NCBI GenBank assembly: GCA_003162555.1
Contig: PMNQ01000052.1
Location: 927-6,723 of the forward strand
Source: Gammaproteobacteria bacterium
Lineage (GTDB): Bacteria > Pseudomonadota > Gammaproteobacteria > Steroidobacterales > Steroidobacteraceae
Length of the DNA stretch: 5,797 nucleotides
Direction: 5' to 3'
Position numbers and translations under genes: made by a program. Position 1 is the stretch's first letter; each line of letters opens with the position of its first letter. Positions 1 to 5,797 of the stretch are shown here, piece by piece. The notes beneath the pieces are model-generated. The model saw nothing but the letters and a program-made list of their open reading frames with translations, was not told where the DNA came from and did no database searches.

Positions 1-1415
1 GCCGCTGCCGCGCCATCGTGCAGGACATTGAACAGCGCCGACAGCTCGGTCAGCGCGCGCCAGCTGAGCACGTTGTCATAGGTGATGAACGGCAGCTTCT
101 GGTATTCGTCCTGCGGGTCCTGCAGGGAGGAATAGAGCCCGACGCGCGCGTCGTACCGTCCGAGCAGTCGATCGCGCAGCAACAGCAGCGCATCGCGGTG
201 CGCCGCCAGAAACGCGACATCGCCGGTGGCGCGCAGGTAGGCGCCAAGCGCAATCAGCGGCGCGACGGACTCATCGAGCTGGAAGCCGTCTTCGAGCACG
301 ACGCCGTCGATGAAGCGGCTGTGCGTGCCGGTGTTGCGCAACTGGATGGTCAGCGCGTATTCGAGCGCATCGCGCGAGCGCTGGTGGTCGATGTCCAGCA
401 GCCCGGGGAAACTCCACAGCATCGCGTCCCGGTCCCAGTACGCGGCCGAGACGTAGTAGCGCGGGCTGCGCGAGGTGACGCCGACCAACTGTTCGGTATC
501 GATCGTCCGGCCCCAGGCGTACAGGGCGGTGAACAGGAAATTGCGGTTCATCAGCAGGTCGAGATCGGCGCGGCCCGTGCTGCGAGTGCGCGCACGGCAC
601 CACGTGGCGGCCGTCGCGATCATCGCATCCGACCCGGAACGGTCGAGCATCTCGCGCAGTGCGCGCGCATTGTGCGCGGCGCTGAATTCCTCCAGGCCCG
701 GCGCCAGCACGTACAGCGCCTCGGTGCTCTCGCCAGGCTGCAGCACAATTGAATGTGCCGCATTTGCCTCCGGCGAGAGCGCGAGCGGTGGCGCTTCAGT
801 GGCGGCCGTTGATCCAGGATGCACGAGCGCCCATGCAAACTGCGTGTCGTTCGTGATGTAGCTGAACACCTCGCCCGGATCCACCCACGGCGAGGGGCCA
901 ACGGTGCGCTCACCGCGCAGCACGACGGGCACGTAAGTGACGCGGCTCAGGCGCCCGAAAGAAGCCTTGAGCCCCAGCGTGATGGGCACCGGCACATTGC
1001 GATGATTCACCGCTTTCAACTGGATGAACGCAGCGCGATAACCGTTTGGCGCGCAATAGGTCAGCGTCAGCTCGATGCCGTCGATCGTCTGGTGCGCCTG
1101 TGGAATCCAGTACTCGAGCAGCTCCCAGCCGGGGTTGTGCCATGGCAGGAGCTTGCCGTCGGCCTCGAAATAGGGCTCGAGTACCGGGCGCGCCGATTCG
1201 CCGCTGACCTGCAGCAGCCCGCGATCGCGCATCGACAACGCATTGAATGTCGTCAGCGCGCCATCGGCGGCGCGGATATCGGGGAGCGAGAGCCACTCGT
1301 TGCCGGTAGCGATCACATCATCGGGCCGCAGGTTCAACGCCACCCGTCGTGGCGCTTCTGCGGCGTGCAGCAGTGCGGAGCCGAACAGCGCGAGCAGGAA
1401 AAAAATTCGGTTCAT
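1..1415 (-). CDS. Secreted six-hairpin (alpha/alpha-barrel) glycosidase-like protein, 3'-truncated
   Basis: The reverse strand is open from an ATG at 1415 to the left edge: 471 codons without a stop, so the C-terminus is missing. The protein starts with a signal peptide (MNRIFFLLALFGSALLHAAEA) with likely cleavage near residues 18-20, which implies export. Residues about 25-265 look beta-rich, like the N-terminal sandwich of many (alpha/alpha)6 glycosidases. From about residue 280 the sequence looks helical and barrel-like: AAYWDRDAMLWSFPGLL (about 324-340), DGFQLDES (376-383) and DEYQKLPFITYDNVLSWRAL (436-455). The WDRD and aromatic-rich segments and the QLDE motif recall GH15 glucoamylases and amylo-alpha-1,6-glucosidase-like enzymes. 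E382 or a nearby Asp/Glu is a candidate catalytic acid, which is inference. Substrate and GH family cannot be fixed. The start is supported by AAGG at 1427-1424 on the minus strand, 8 nt before the ATG. The gene is divergent from the hydrolase cluster. Confidence 0.85.
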   Translation of the reverse strand, partial: MNRIFFLLALFGSALLHAAEAPRRVALNLRPDDVIATGNEWLSLPDIRAADGALTTFNALSMRDRGLLQVSGESARPVLEPYFEADGKLLPWHNPGWELLEYWIPQAHQTIDGIELTLTYCAPNGYRAAFIQLKAVNHRNVPVPITLGLKASFGRLSRVTYVPVVLRGERTVGPSPWVDPGEVFSYITNDTQFAWALVHPGSTAATEAPPLALSPEANAAHSIVLQPGESTEALYVLAPGLEEFSAAHNARALREMLDRSGSDAMIATAATWCRARTRSTGRADLDLLMNRNFLFTALYAWGRTIDTEQLVGVTSRSPRYYVSAAYWDRDAMLWSFPGLLDIDHQRSRDALEYALTIQLRNTGTHSRFIDGVVLEDGFQLDESVAPLIALGAYLRATGDVAFLAAHRDALLLLRDRLLGRYDARVGLYSSLQDPQDEYQKLPFITYDNVLSWRALTELSALFNVLHDGAAA

Positions 1416-1450
1416 GGTGCTTACCTTCGAGCGCCGATTATGGCACCTTG
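1413..1450. repeat. Imperfect inverted repeat spanning the divergent spacer
   Basis: CATGGTGC (1413-1420) and GCACCTTG (1443-1450) are inverted copies matching at 7 of 8 positions, separated by 22 bp. The left arm contains the glycosidase start codon and the right arm lies just before the hydrolase start. The placement would suit an operator controlling both genes, but arms this short could arise by chance. Confidence 0.3.
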
Positions 1451-1456
1451 AGCTAC
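1416..1456. promoter_or_regulatory. 41-bp divergent intergenic spacer with possible promoter and operator
   Basis: Only 41 bp separate the start codons of the leftward glycosidase-like gene and the rightward hydrolase cluster, so promoters must overlap here or lie in the neighbouring coding ends. On the minus strand CATAAT (1442-1437) matches five of six bases of the sigma-70 -10 box and would start a leader of about 15 nt carrying the AAGG ribosome-binding site. I see no good -35 box at 16-18 bp. On the plus strand GATTAT (1436-1441) is a weaker -10 candidate. These assignments are by eye and tentative. Confidence 0.3.
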
Positions 1457-1466
1457 ATGCGCATGT
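1455..1466. repeat. 12-bp perfect palindrome over the hydrolase start codons
   Basis: ACATGCGCATGT is a perfect palindrome covering both candidate ATG codons of the lipoprotein hydrolase (1457 and 1463). It could be a regulator site or, in RNA, weakly mask the initiation region. Part of the symmetry comes from the coding sequence Met-Arg-Met itself. Confidence 0.35.
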
Positions 1467-2200
1467 TGAAACAAAGTTTGCTGGTTGGCCTGTCCGCGGT
1501 GCTGGCCGGGTGTGTGCATGGCGGCTGGACACTCAGCGAGGGCCAGCATCCGCAGGCCTACCAGGCCAAAGTGACGCGCGTGGTCGGTGGAAAATTCCTG
1601 CTGTTCCTGCCGGCTGGCTTCCAGGCGCACGGTAAAACCCGCTATCCACTGCTGATCTTTCTGCACGGTTCGGGCGAGGCCGGTGATGACCTCGAGAAAG
1701 TGAAAGTGCATGGGCCGCCTGAATTTGTCGGCTCACGGCCGGATTTTCCGTTCGTCGTCGCATCGCCCCAGTCGCCGAGCGACAGAGACTTCGATCCGGT
1801 CGCGCTCAACCTGATGCTGGATGAACTGTTGGCAAGACTTCCGATCGACAAGGACCGGGTCTATCTGACGGGACTGAGCCTGGGCGGCATGTGGAGCTAC
1901 GGCTGGGCCAGCCTGAACCCTGAGCGCTTTGCAGCGATCGCGCCGGTATGCGGAAGCTGGAAAACAGCCGACGCCTGCAAACTGAAAAACGTCCCGGTCT
2001 GGGCGTTCCACGGCGCCAAGGACGATGCCGTGCCGATCGCGGATGATGAGGCCATGATCGCCGCGATCAAAGCCTGCGGCGGCAATGCGAAGCTCTCGGT
2101 CTATCCGGACGTCGGACACAATGTCTGGGATCCCGCCTACGCCGAGCCGCAACTATACGACTGGCTGCTGAATCAACACCGGCACGCGGCCACGAAGTAG
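1457..2200 (+). CDS. Lipoprotein alpha/beta-hydrolase (esterase/peptidase-like)
   Basis: This is a 247-residue alpha/beta-hydrolase of the dienelactone hydrolase / phospholipase-carboxylesterase / 'predicted peptidase' type. The N-terminus is a lipoprotein signal ending in the lipobox LAGC, with the lipidated Cys at residue 19, so the enzyme is probably membrane-anchored outside the cytoplasm. HGSGEAGDD (70-78) is the oxyanion-hole strand motif. GLSLGG (139-144) is the nucleophile elbow with Ser141. Asp189 or Asp190 in the FHGAKDD segment and His221 in GHNVWD complete a plausible triad. The size suits a minimal single-domain esterase. Four cysteines lie beyond the lipid Cys-free region start (165, 174, 207 plus Cys19 itself), so disulfides are possible. 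ATG 1457 was chosen; ATG 1463 (residue 3) is equally possible because the only Shine-Dalgarno-like element, GAG at 1450-1452, lies 4 nt before one and 10 nt before the other. An upstream in-frame ATG at 1349 is rejected because it would overlap the divergent gene and bury the signal peptide. This is the first gene of the plus-strand cluster. The substrate is unknown. Confidence 0.9.
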   Translation: MRMLKQSLLVGLSAVLAGCVHGGWTLSEGQHPQAYQAKVTRVVGGKFLLFLPAGFQAHGKTRYPLLIFLHGSGEAGDDLEKVKVHGPPEFVGSRPDFPFVVASPQSPSDRDFDPVALNLMLDELLARLPIDKDRVYLTGLSLGGMWSYGWASLNPERFAAIAPVCGSWKTADACKLKNVPVWAFHGAKDDAVPIADDEAMIAAIKACGGNAKLSVYPDVGHNVWDPAYAEPQLYDWLLNQHRHAATK

Positions 2201-2209
2201 ACTTAACAA

Positions 2210-2992
2210 ATGTGCCTGATACTGGTGGCATGGCAAGTGCAACCGCACTTTCCGTGCGTGGTGGCCGCCAACCGCGACGAATTCTTTGGCCGGCCCACTG
2301 CGGAGGCCGACTGGTGGCCGGGCGAAGCGGGCATCCTGGCCGGGCGCGATCAGCAGGCGGGCGGCACCTGGCTGGGCGTGACGCGCAGCGGCCGTTTTGC
2401 CGCGTTGACCAATTTCCGCGATCCGGCGGTTGCTGATGCCGATGCGCCGAGCCGCGGCCGGCTGGTCACGGCTTTTCTCGAGGCGGACTGGTCGACCGAG
2501 CAGGGCTTGCGTGAGATCGCGAAGCGCGGCAAGGGCTGCAATCCCTTCAATATCCTGTGCAGCGATGGTGTCGAGCTGGGCATCTATGAGAGCACGACGG
2601 GCGCGGCGCGCACGCTCGGGCCCGGCATCTACGCGCTGTCCAATCACCTGCTGGATACGCCCTGGCCCAAGGTGCAGCAGGCCAAGTCCCGGCTCGCCGC
2701 GGCGCTCGATGAACTGCCGAAGGCCGCCGCGATGCTCGATCTGCTGCGGGATGCCGAACCGGCCGCCGACGAGGAATTGCCGCGCACCGGCGTGAGTCTG
2801 GCGATGGAGCGCATGCTCTCGAGCGCATTCATCCACGGCGAGGCCTACGGTACCCGCTGCTCGACCATTGTGACGACCGACACCGAGGGAGCGATCTCCT
2901 TCGCCGAGTGGAGCTGGGACGAGGACGGGGCGCTGGCCGGCATGGCGCGCTACCACTTTCACCCGGAATCCGCGGGCGCCGCCCGCGCCTGA
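2210..2992 (+). CDS. NRDE family protein (TANGO2 homologue)
   Basis: This 260-residue protein has the hallmarks of the NRDE/TANGO2 family (transport and Golgi organization 2). It begins MCLILVAW with Cys at position 2, has the name-giving NRDE motif at 21-24 followed by FFGRP, then GGTWLGV (51-57), LTNFRDP (66-72), SNHLLDTPWPK (144-154) and RCSTIV (216-221). The length is typical of bacterial members. Cys2 would become the N-terminal residue after Met removal, and the fold is considered related to N-terminal nucleophile hydrolases. Animal members are implicated in haem trafficking and lipid metabolism; the bacterial function is not settled. There is no signal peptide, so it should be cytoplasmic. 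It starts 9 nt after the hydrolase stop; GAAG at 2194-2197 is a distant, weak ribosome-binding site, so translation may be coupled. Its TGA stop shares a base with the next candidate ATG. Confidence 0.93.
   Translation: MCLILVAWQVQPHFPCVVAANRDEFFGRPTAEADWWPGEAGILAGRDQQAGGTWLGVTRSGRFAALTNFRDPAVADADAPSRGRLVTAFLEADWSTEQGLREIAKRGKGCNPFNILCSDGVELGIYESTTGAARTLGPGIYALSNHLLDTPWPKVQQAKSRLAAALDELPKAAAMLDLLRDAEPAADEELPRTGVSLAMERMLSSAFIHGEAYGTRCSTIVTTDTEGAISFAEWSWDEDGALAGMARYHFHPESAGAARA
2971..2987 (+). other. All-GC 7-bp hairpin at the end of the NRDE gene
   Basis: CGCGGGC (2971-2977) and GCCCGCG (2981-2987) pair perfectly around a 3-nt loop, 2 nt before the NRDE stop codon and 4 nt before the ATG at 2992. 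No T-run follows, so it is not an intrinsic terminator. As RNA it could hinder initiation at 2992 or stabilise the transcript. GC-rich Gly/Ala/Arg codons can create such stems by chance. Confidence 0.4.
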
Positions 2993-3564
2993 TGGGGTCG
3001 GCGCCGAACTGGGGCTTGCGGGTGCGGCGTGATTGGGTAATCCTCGGATCCGTGGGTCCGGCGCGATCAAATGGCTCAACGGTAAGGCGCATCGCGGCGT
3101 CGTTGCTGGTTGCGCTTGCCTCGGTCTGCCTGCTTTCATCCTGCGCCAGCAACGGCGCGCTGCGCGCGATGCGTGCGCAGCAGAACACCGCTGTGGTGCT
3201 GGCCTTCCTCGACACCGTGTTCAACAAGCATGAAGTCGAGCAGGCCTTCAAGCTTTACGTCGGCGTCAGTTACCGGCAACACAATCCGAATGTGGCCGAT
3301 GGCGTGGACGGCGCAGTGCGCGCGCTGACGAAGTACACGCACGAGCTGTATCCCGAACTGCATCAGGAAGTGAAGCGCACCGTGGCACAGGGCGACCTGG
3401 TGGCCGTGCACTCACGCTATATCCCGAGCAATGCCGACCGCGTACGCGGCTTAGGGCAGGCGGCGGTCGACATCTTCCGCGTCGAGCACGGCAAGATCGT
3501 CGAGCACTGGGATGTGTTGCAGGACATCCCGGAAAAATCTGCCAATGACAACTCGATGTTCTAG
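2992..3564 (+). CDS. SnoaL-like (NTF2-fold) lipoprotein
   Basis: This is a SnoaL-like protein of the 'predicted aldol-condensation enzyme' group (COG4922-like), 190 residues from ATG 2992. Family signatures are plain: YRQHNPNVADG (94-104), VAVHSRY (137-143), and VDIFRVEHGKIVEHWDVLQ (159-177), which forms the last strands of the NTF2 cone. Before the domain a hydrophobic segment (about 34-48) ends in the lipobox LSSC with Cys51, so the protein is predicted to be exported and lipid-anchored. The start is uncertain. ATG 2992 overlaps the upstream TGA, a coupling geometry, but has no Shine-Dalgarno and gives an unusually long 33-residue n-region. GTG 3052 (residue 21) would place the Cys at 31 and give a normal signal, and GTG 3022 is a third option. 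Catalysis is not demonstrated for most such proteins, and no substrate can be named. The stop is 9 nt before the glucokinase start. Confidence 0.88.
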   Translation: MGSAPNWGLRVRRDWVILGSVGPARSNGSTVRRIAASLLVALASVCLLSSCASNGALRAMRAQQNTAVVLAFLDTVFNKHEVEQAFKLYVGVSYRQHNPNVADGVDGAVRALTKYTHELYPELHQEVKRTVAQGDLVAVHSRYIPSNADRVRGLGQAAVDIFRVEHGKIVEHWDVLQDIPEKSANDNSMF

Positions 3565-3573
3565 GCCCTTAAT

Positions 3574-4581
3574 GTGAACGCCGCCAGGGTTGCGGCTGCG
3601 GCCGACGCGTCATTGCTGGTGGCCGACATCGGCGGCACCAATGCGCGTTTCGGCGTGTGGTATCGCAATGCGCTGCACGCCGAAGAAGTGCTCAAGTGCG
3701 CCGATTTCGAGGGGCCCGCCGCGGCGGCCGCGCATTTTCTGCAGGGCCTGCGCGCGGCCCGCACGGTGCCGATGCCGCGCATTGCCGCATTCGCGGTGGC
3801 CGGCCCGCTGCTCGAGGACCGCATTGCGCTGACCAACAATGGCTGGGACTTCTCTGCCGCGGTGACGCGGCGCGCGCTCAAGCTCAAGCAGCTCATCTTC
3901 CTCAACGACTTCACCGCGCTGGCTTTGGCCGTGCCGCAGCTGGCTGCAGACGAGCGCTATCAGGTGGGCGGCGCCGCACCGCTTGCCGACGCACCGATCG
4001 CCGTGATCGGTCCGGGCACGGGCCTCGGCGTTTCGGGTCTGCTGCGGACCGACAAGCGCTGGCTGGCGTTGCAGGGCGAGGGTGGACACGTAACCTTGCC
4101 GGCGGTCGAGCCGCGCGAAATGGCGGTGGTCGCCTCGCTCCACCGCCGTTACAAGCATGTGTCGGCCGAGCGCATTCTGTGCGGCGACGGGCTGGAGCTG
4201 CTGTATCGCACGCTGGCAGAGCTGGACGGCGCCGCGCCCGATCCGCTCGAGGCCGGTGAGATCACCAAGCGCGCGCTCGAAGGCGAGGATCCGCGCTGCC
4301 GCGAGACCGTGCAATTGTTTTGCGGTTGGCTGGGCAATGTCGCCGGCAACCTCGCGCTCACGCTCGGTGCGCGCGGCGGCGTCTATATCGGCGGCGGCAT
4401 CGTGCCCCGGTTCGGAGAATATTTTGCCGTCTCGCCCTTCCGCCCCTGTTTCGAAGCCAAGGGCCGCTTCCGCGGTTTCCTGACGGCGATACCGGTGTAC
4501 GTGATCACGGCGAAGTACCCGGCGCTGATCGGCTGCGTGCAGGCCTTTACACACGCCAGCCCGCGGCTCGAGGCCGGCTAG
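3574..4581 (+). CDS. glk: Glucokinase (ROK-independent Glk family)
   Basis: Cytoplasmic ATP:D-glucose 6-phosphotransferase that makes glucose 6-phosphate for glycolysis or the Entner-Doudoroff route. The 335 residues match the E. coli-type Glk family (PF02685-like). The phosphate-binding loop is DIGGTNARFG (18-27). NDFTALA (111-117) carries Asp112, equivalent to the catalytic base Asp100 of E. coli Glk. GPGTGLG (146-152) is the second nucleotide-binding loop. Glucose ligands Glu169 and His172 in GEGGH and Glu199 in SAERIL align with E. coli Glu157, His160 and Glu187 at a constant offset of 12. GGVYIGGGIVPRF and EAKGRF near the C-terminus are further family signatures. All key residues are intact. 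The start is GTG 3574, because the nearby ATG at 3572 is followed at once by TGA. AGG at 3563-3565, inside the preceding stop, is a reasonable ribosome-binding site 8 nt upstream. A TTG at 3613 is an alternative start. It is the last gene of the cluster. Confidence 0.96.
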   Translation: MNAARVAAAADASLLVADIGGTNARFGVWYRNALHAEEVLKCADFEGPAAAAAHFLQGLRAARTVPMPRIAAFAVAGPLLEDRIALTNNGWDFSAAVTRRALKLKQLIFLNDFTALALAVPQLAADERYQVGGAAPLADAPIAVIGPGTGLGVSGLLRTDKRWLALQGEGGHVTLPAVEPREMAVVASLHRRYKHVSAERILCGDGLELLYRTLAELDGAAPDPLEAGEITKRALEGEDPRCRETVQLFCGWLGNVAGNLALTLGARGGVYIGGGIVPRFGEYFAVSPFRPCFEAKGRFRGFLTAIPVYVITAKYPALIGCVQAFTHASPRLEAG

Positions 4582-4584
4582 CGC

Positions 4585-5796
4585 CTATTCGGCCATGAAA
4601 ATCGTCGCCGGATGCTCGAGCAGGTCGCGCAGCGCCTGAATCAGCCCGGCCGCGTCGGCGCCGTCGACGAAACGGTGATCGAACGACGATGACAGATTCA
4701 TCATGCGCCGCACGGCGATCGCGCCTGCCACCACCATTGGCCTTTCGACCGCGCGATTCACGCCGATGATTGCGACCTCGGGCATGTTGATGATCGGCGT
4801 GCTGGCGATGCCGCCGAGTTTGCCGAGGCTCGTCACTGTGATGGTCGAGCCACTGAGTTCCTCGCGGCGCGCCGAGCGGTCGCGCGCGGCGGTCGTCACC
4901 CGGCTGATCTCCGCCGCCAGCGCACGCAGCTTCAACTGATCGGCATTGCGCACCACGGGCACCTTCAGGCCTTCACTGGTCTGCGTGGCGATGCCGACGT
5001 GCACGGCGCGATGGCGCAGCAGCATTTCGCGGGCGGCGTCGTAGTGGGCATTGCATTGCGGGTAGCGCTGCAGCGCGCGCACCAGCGCCGCCACGATGAA
5101 GGGCAGGTAACTCAGCGGTGCGGAGCCCTTCGGTGCGGTCGCGTTGAGGTGCTCGCGCATCGCATGCAGCGCGGAGATGTCGACTTCCTCGACATAGGAA
5201 AAATGCGGGATGCTGCGCACCGACTCGCTCATGCGCTGCGCGATTACGCGCCGGATGCCGATCACCGGAATTTCCTGTACATCGGCCGCAGTCGCGCCCG
5301 CAGGTTTGGCGGCAGCCGGCACGCGTGTGCCGTCGCCCTGGCCCGCGAGCGCGCTCTTGAGATCATCGGGCGTGATGCGCCCGCTCGTGCCTGTGCCCGG
5401 CACGCTCGTCAGGTCGAGGCCGGCCTCCTGCGCGCGTCGCCTGGTGGCCGGCGAGGCGCGTACCTGCGAGAGATCACCTGCGGGCGCCGTCGCGCGCTGC
5501 GGCTGCGCAGCAGTGGCGGAAGCGGCGGTTGCGGCTGCCGGAGCAGCTGAGGCGGCGGCGGGCGCCTTCGCGGCGGCGGACGCCGTCGCTGCGCCAGTAT
5601 CCGCTGTGTCGAAGGTCGCGAGTTCGGCGCCCACTGCGATGACATCGCCGGGTTTGCCGGTGATCGTCAGCACACGGCCGCCGACCGGAGCCGGAATCTC
5701 GACCACCGCTTTGTCGGTCGACATCTCCACCAGCGGCTGGTCTTCCTTGAGCACATCGCCGGGCTTTACCAGCCAGGCGACGACCTCGGCCGACAC
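4585..5796 (-). CDS. bkdB: Branched-chain 2-oxoacid dehydrogenase E2 (lipoamide acyltransferase), 5'-truncated
   Basis: E2 core of a 2-oxoacid dehydrogenase complex. It carries the acyl group on lipoate and transfers it to CoA in valine, leucine and isoleucine breakdown. About 403 residues are visible, and the first strand of the lipoyl domain lies beyond the right edge. The GTG at 5796 is therefore most likely an internal Val codon, not the start. In order: a single lipoyl domain with lipoyl-lysine K29 in STDKAVVEIP; an Ala/Pro-rich swinging linker (about 63-108); a peripheral subunit-binding domain (about 111-148, ASPATRRRAQE and GRITPDD); a second linker; and the catalytic domain (about 175-403). 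The active-site motif is DHRFVDG with His374 and Asp378. IPHFSYVEEVDISAL and SSSFDHR resemble pseudomonad BkdB more than AceF, and this sequence shows one lipoyl domain. A pyruvate dehydrogenase E2 is the main alternative. E1 and E3 genes would be expected to the right, outside the window. Confidence 0.92.
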   Translation of the reverse strand: MSAEVVAWLVKPGDVLKEDQPLVEMSTDKAVVEIPAPVGGRVLTITGKPGDVIAVGAELATFDTADTGAATASAAAKAPAAASAAPAAATAASATAAQPQRATAPAGDLSQVRASPATRRRAQEAGLDLTSVPGTGTSGRITPDDLKSALAGQGDGTRVPAAAKPAGATAADVQEIPVIGIRRVIAQRMSESVRSIPHFSYVEEVDISALHAMREHLNATAPKGSAPLSYLPFIVAALVRALQRYPQCNAHYDAAREMLLRHRAVHVGIATQTSEGLKVPVVRNADQLKLRALAAEISRVTTAARDRSARREELSGSTITVTSLGKLGGIASTPIINMPEVAIIGVNRAVERPMVVAGAIAVRRMMNLSSSFDHRFVDGADAAGLIQALRDLLEHPATIFMAE

Positions 5797-5797
5797 C

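Noticed and set aside
18..752. A 244-codon plus-strand frame at the left end
   Set aside because: It lies opposite the continuous 471-codon minus-strand frame with a signal peptide, ribosome-binding site and glycosidase-like motifs; its own translation is Arg/Gln/Ala-rich and featureless.
819..1451. A 210-codon plus-strand frame
   Set aside because: It is antisense to the glycosidase-like gene and has no recognisable domain or ribosome-binding site.
1349..1456. N-terminal extension of the hydrolase from ATG 1349
   Set aside because: It would overlap the divergent gene's coding start and put 36 Arg-rich residues before a textbook lipoprotein signal.
3016..3043. Possible internal promoter (TTGCGG, 16 bp, TAATCC) before the SnoaL-like gene
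   Set aside because: Both hexamers match the consensus poorly and gene spacing already explains expression by read-through.
2153..3139. A 328-codon open frame on the minus strand opposite the NRDE gene
   Set aside because: It is antisense to a gene with clear family motifs, has low-complexity Arg/Ala/Gly-rich composition and matches no recognisable domain; long antisense frames are expected in GC-rich DNA.
3610..4554. A 314-codon open frame on the minus strand opposite glk
   Set aside because: It is the antisense shadow of glucokinase, which carries all catalytic motifs; its Arg/Ala/Gln/His-rich translation shows no domain.
4572..4594. 5-bp stem GGCCG / CGGCC around the convergent stops
   Set aside because: The stem is short with a 13-nt loop and no T-run, so it is not a credible terminator.
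4999..5550. A 183-codon plus-strand frame opposite the E2 gene
   Set aside because: It is a shadow of the E2 acyltransferase, whose lipoyl, subunit-binding and catalytic motifs are all on the minus strand.

Overview
The window is GC-rich, densely coded bacterial DNA of proteobacterial character. The E2 acyltransferase closely resembles pseudomonad BkdB, the glucokinase is of the E. coli Glk type, and there is a bacterial TANGO2/NRDE protein. A gammaproteobacterium (pseudomonad- or Steroidobacter/Xanthomonad-like) is the best guess, but the sequence does not fix the genus. I see no tRNA, rRNA, CRISPR array, insertion sequence or phage gene, and no stretch over 300 bases without a gene.

Layout. 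Positions 1415 to 1 (minus strand) hold a secreted glycosidase-like protein that runs off the left edge. Its 471 visible codons are uninterrupted. Across a 41-bp spacer (1416-1456) lies a divergent, tightly packed plus-strand cluster: a lipoprotein alpha/beta-hydrolase (1457-2200), an NRDE/TANGO2-family protein (2210-2992), a SnoaL-like lipoprotein (2992-3564) and a glucokinase (3574-4581). Gaps inside the cluster are 9 nt, a 1-nt overlap and 9 nt, so the four genes are probably one transcript. A minus-strand gene converges on it with only 3 bp between stop codons: the E2 subunit of a branched-chain 2-oxoacid dehydrogenase complex (5796 to 4585), whose N-terminus is beyond the right edge.

How the genes may fit together. 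The glycosidase and the lipoprotein hydrolase both carry export signals and could act on glycans or esters outside the cytoplasm. Glucokinase would phosphorylate any glucose that is released and imported. This link is inference from adjacency. The NRDE/TANGO2 protein and SnoaL-like lipoprotein have no obvious role in such a pathway, and the cluster may simply be a housekeeping operon. The E2 gene belongs to a separate unit, branched-chain amino acid catabolism, that enters from the right.

I found no convincing undescribed system. The points most worth a second look are the very short divergent spacer with its inverted repeat and start-codon palindrome, the GC hairpin and uncertain start of the SnoaL-like lipoprotein, and the unassigned glycosidase family.
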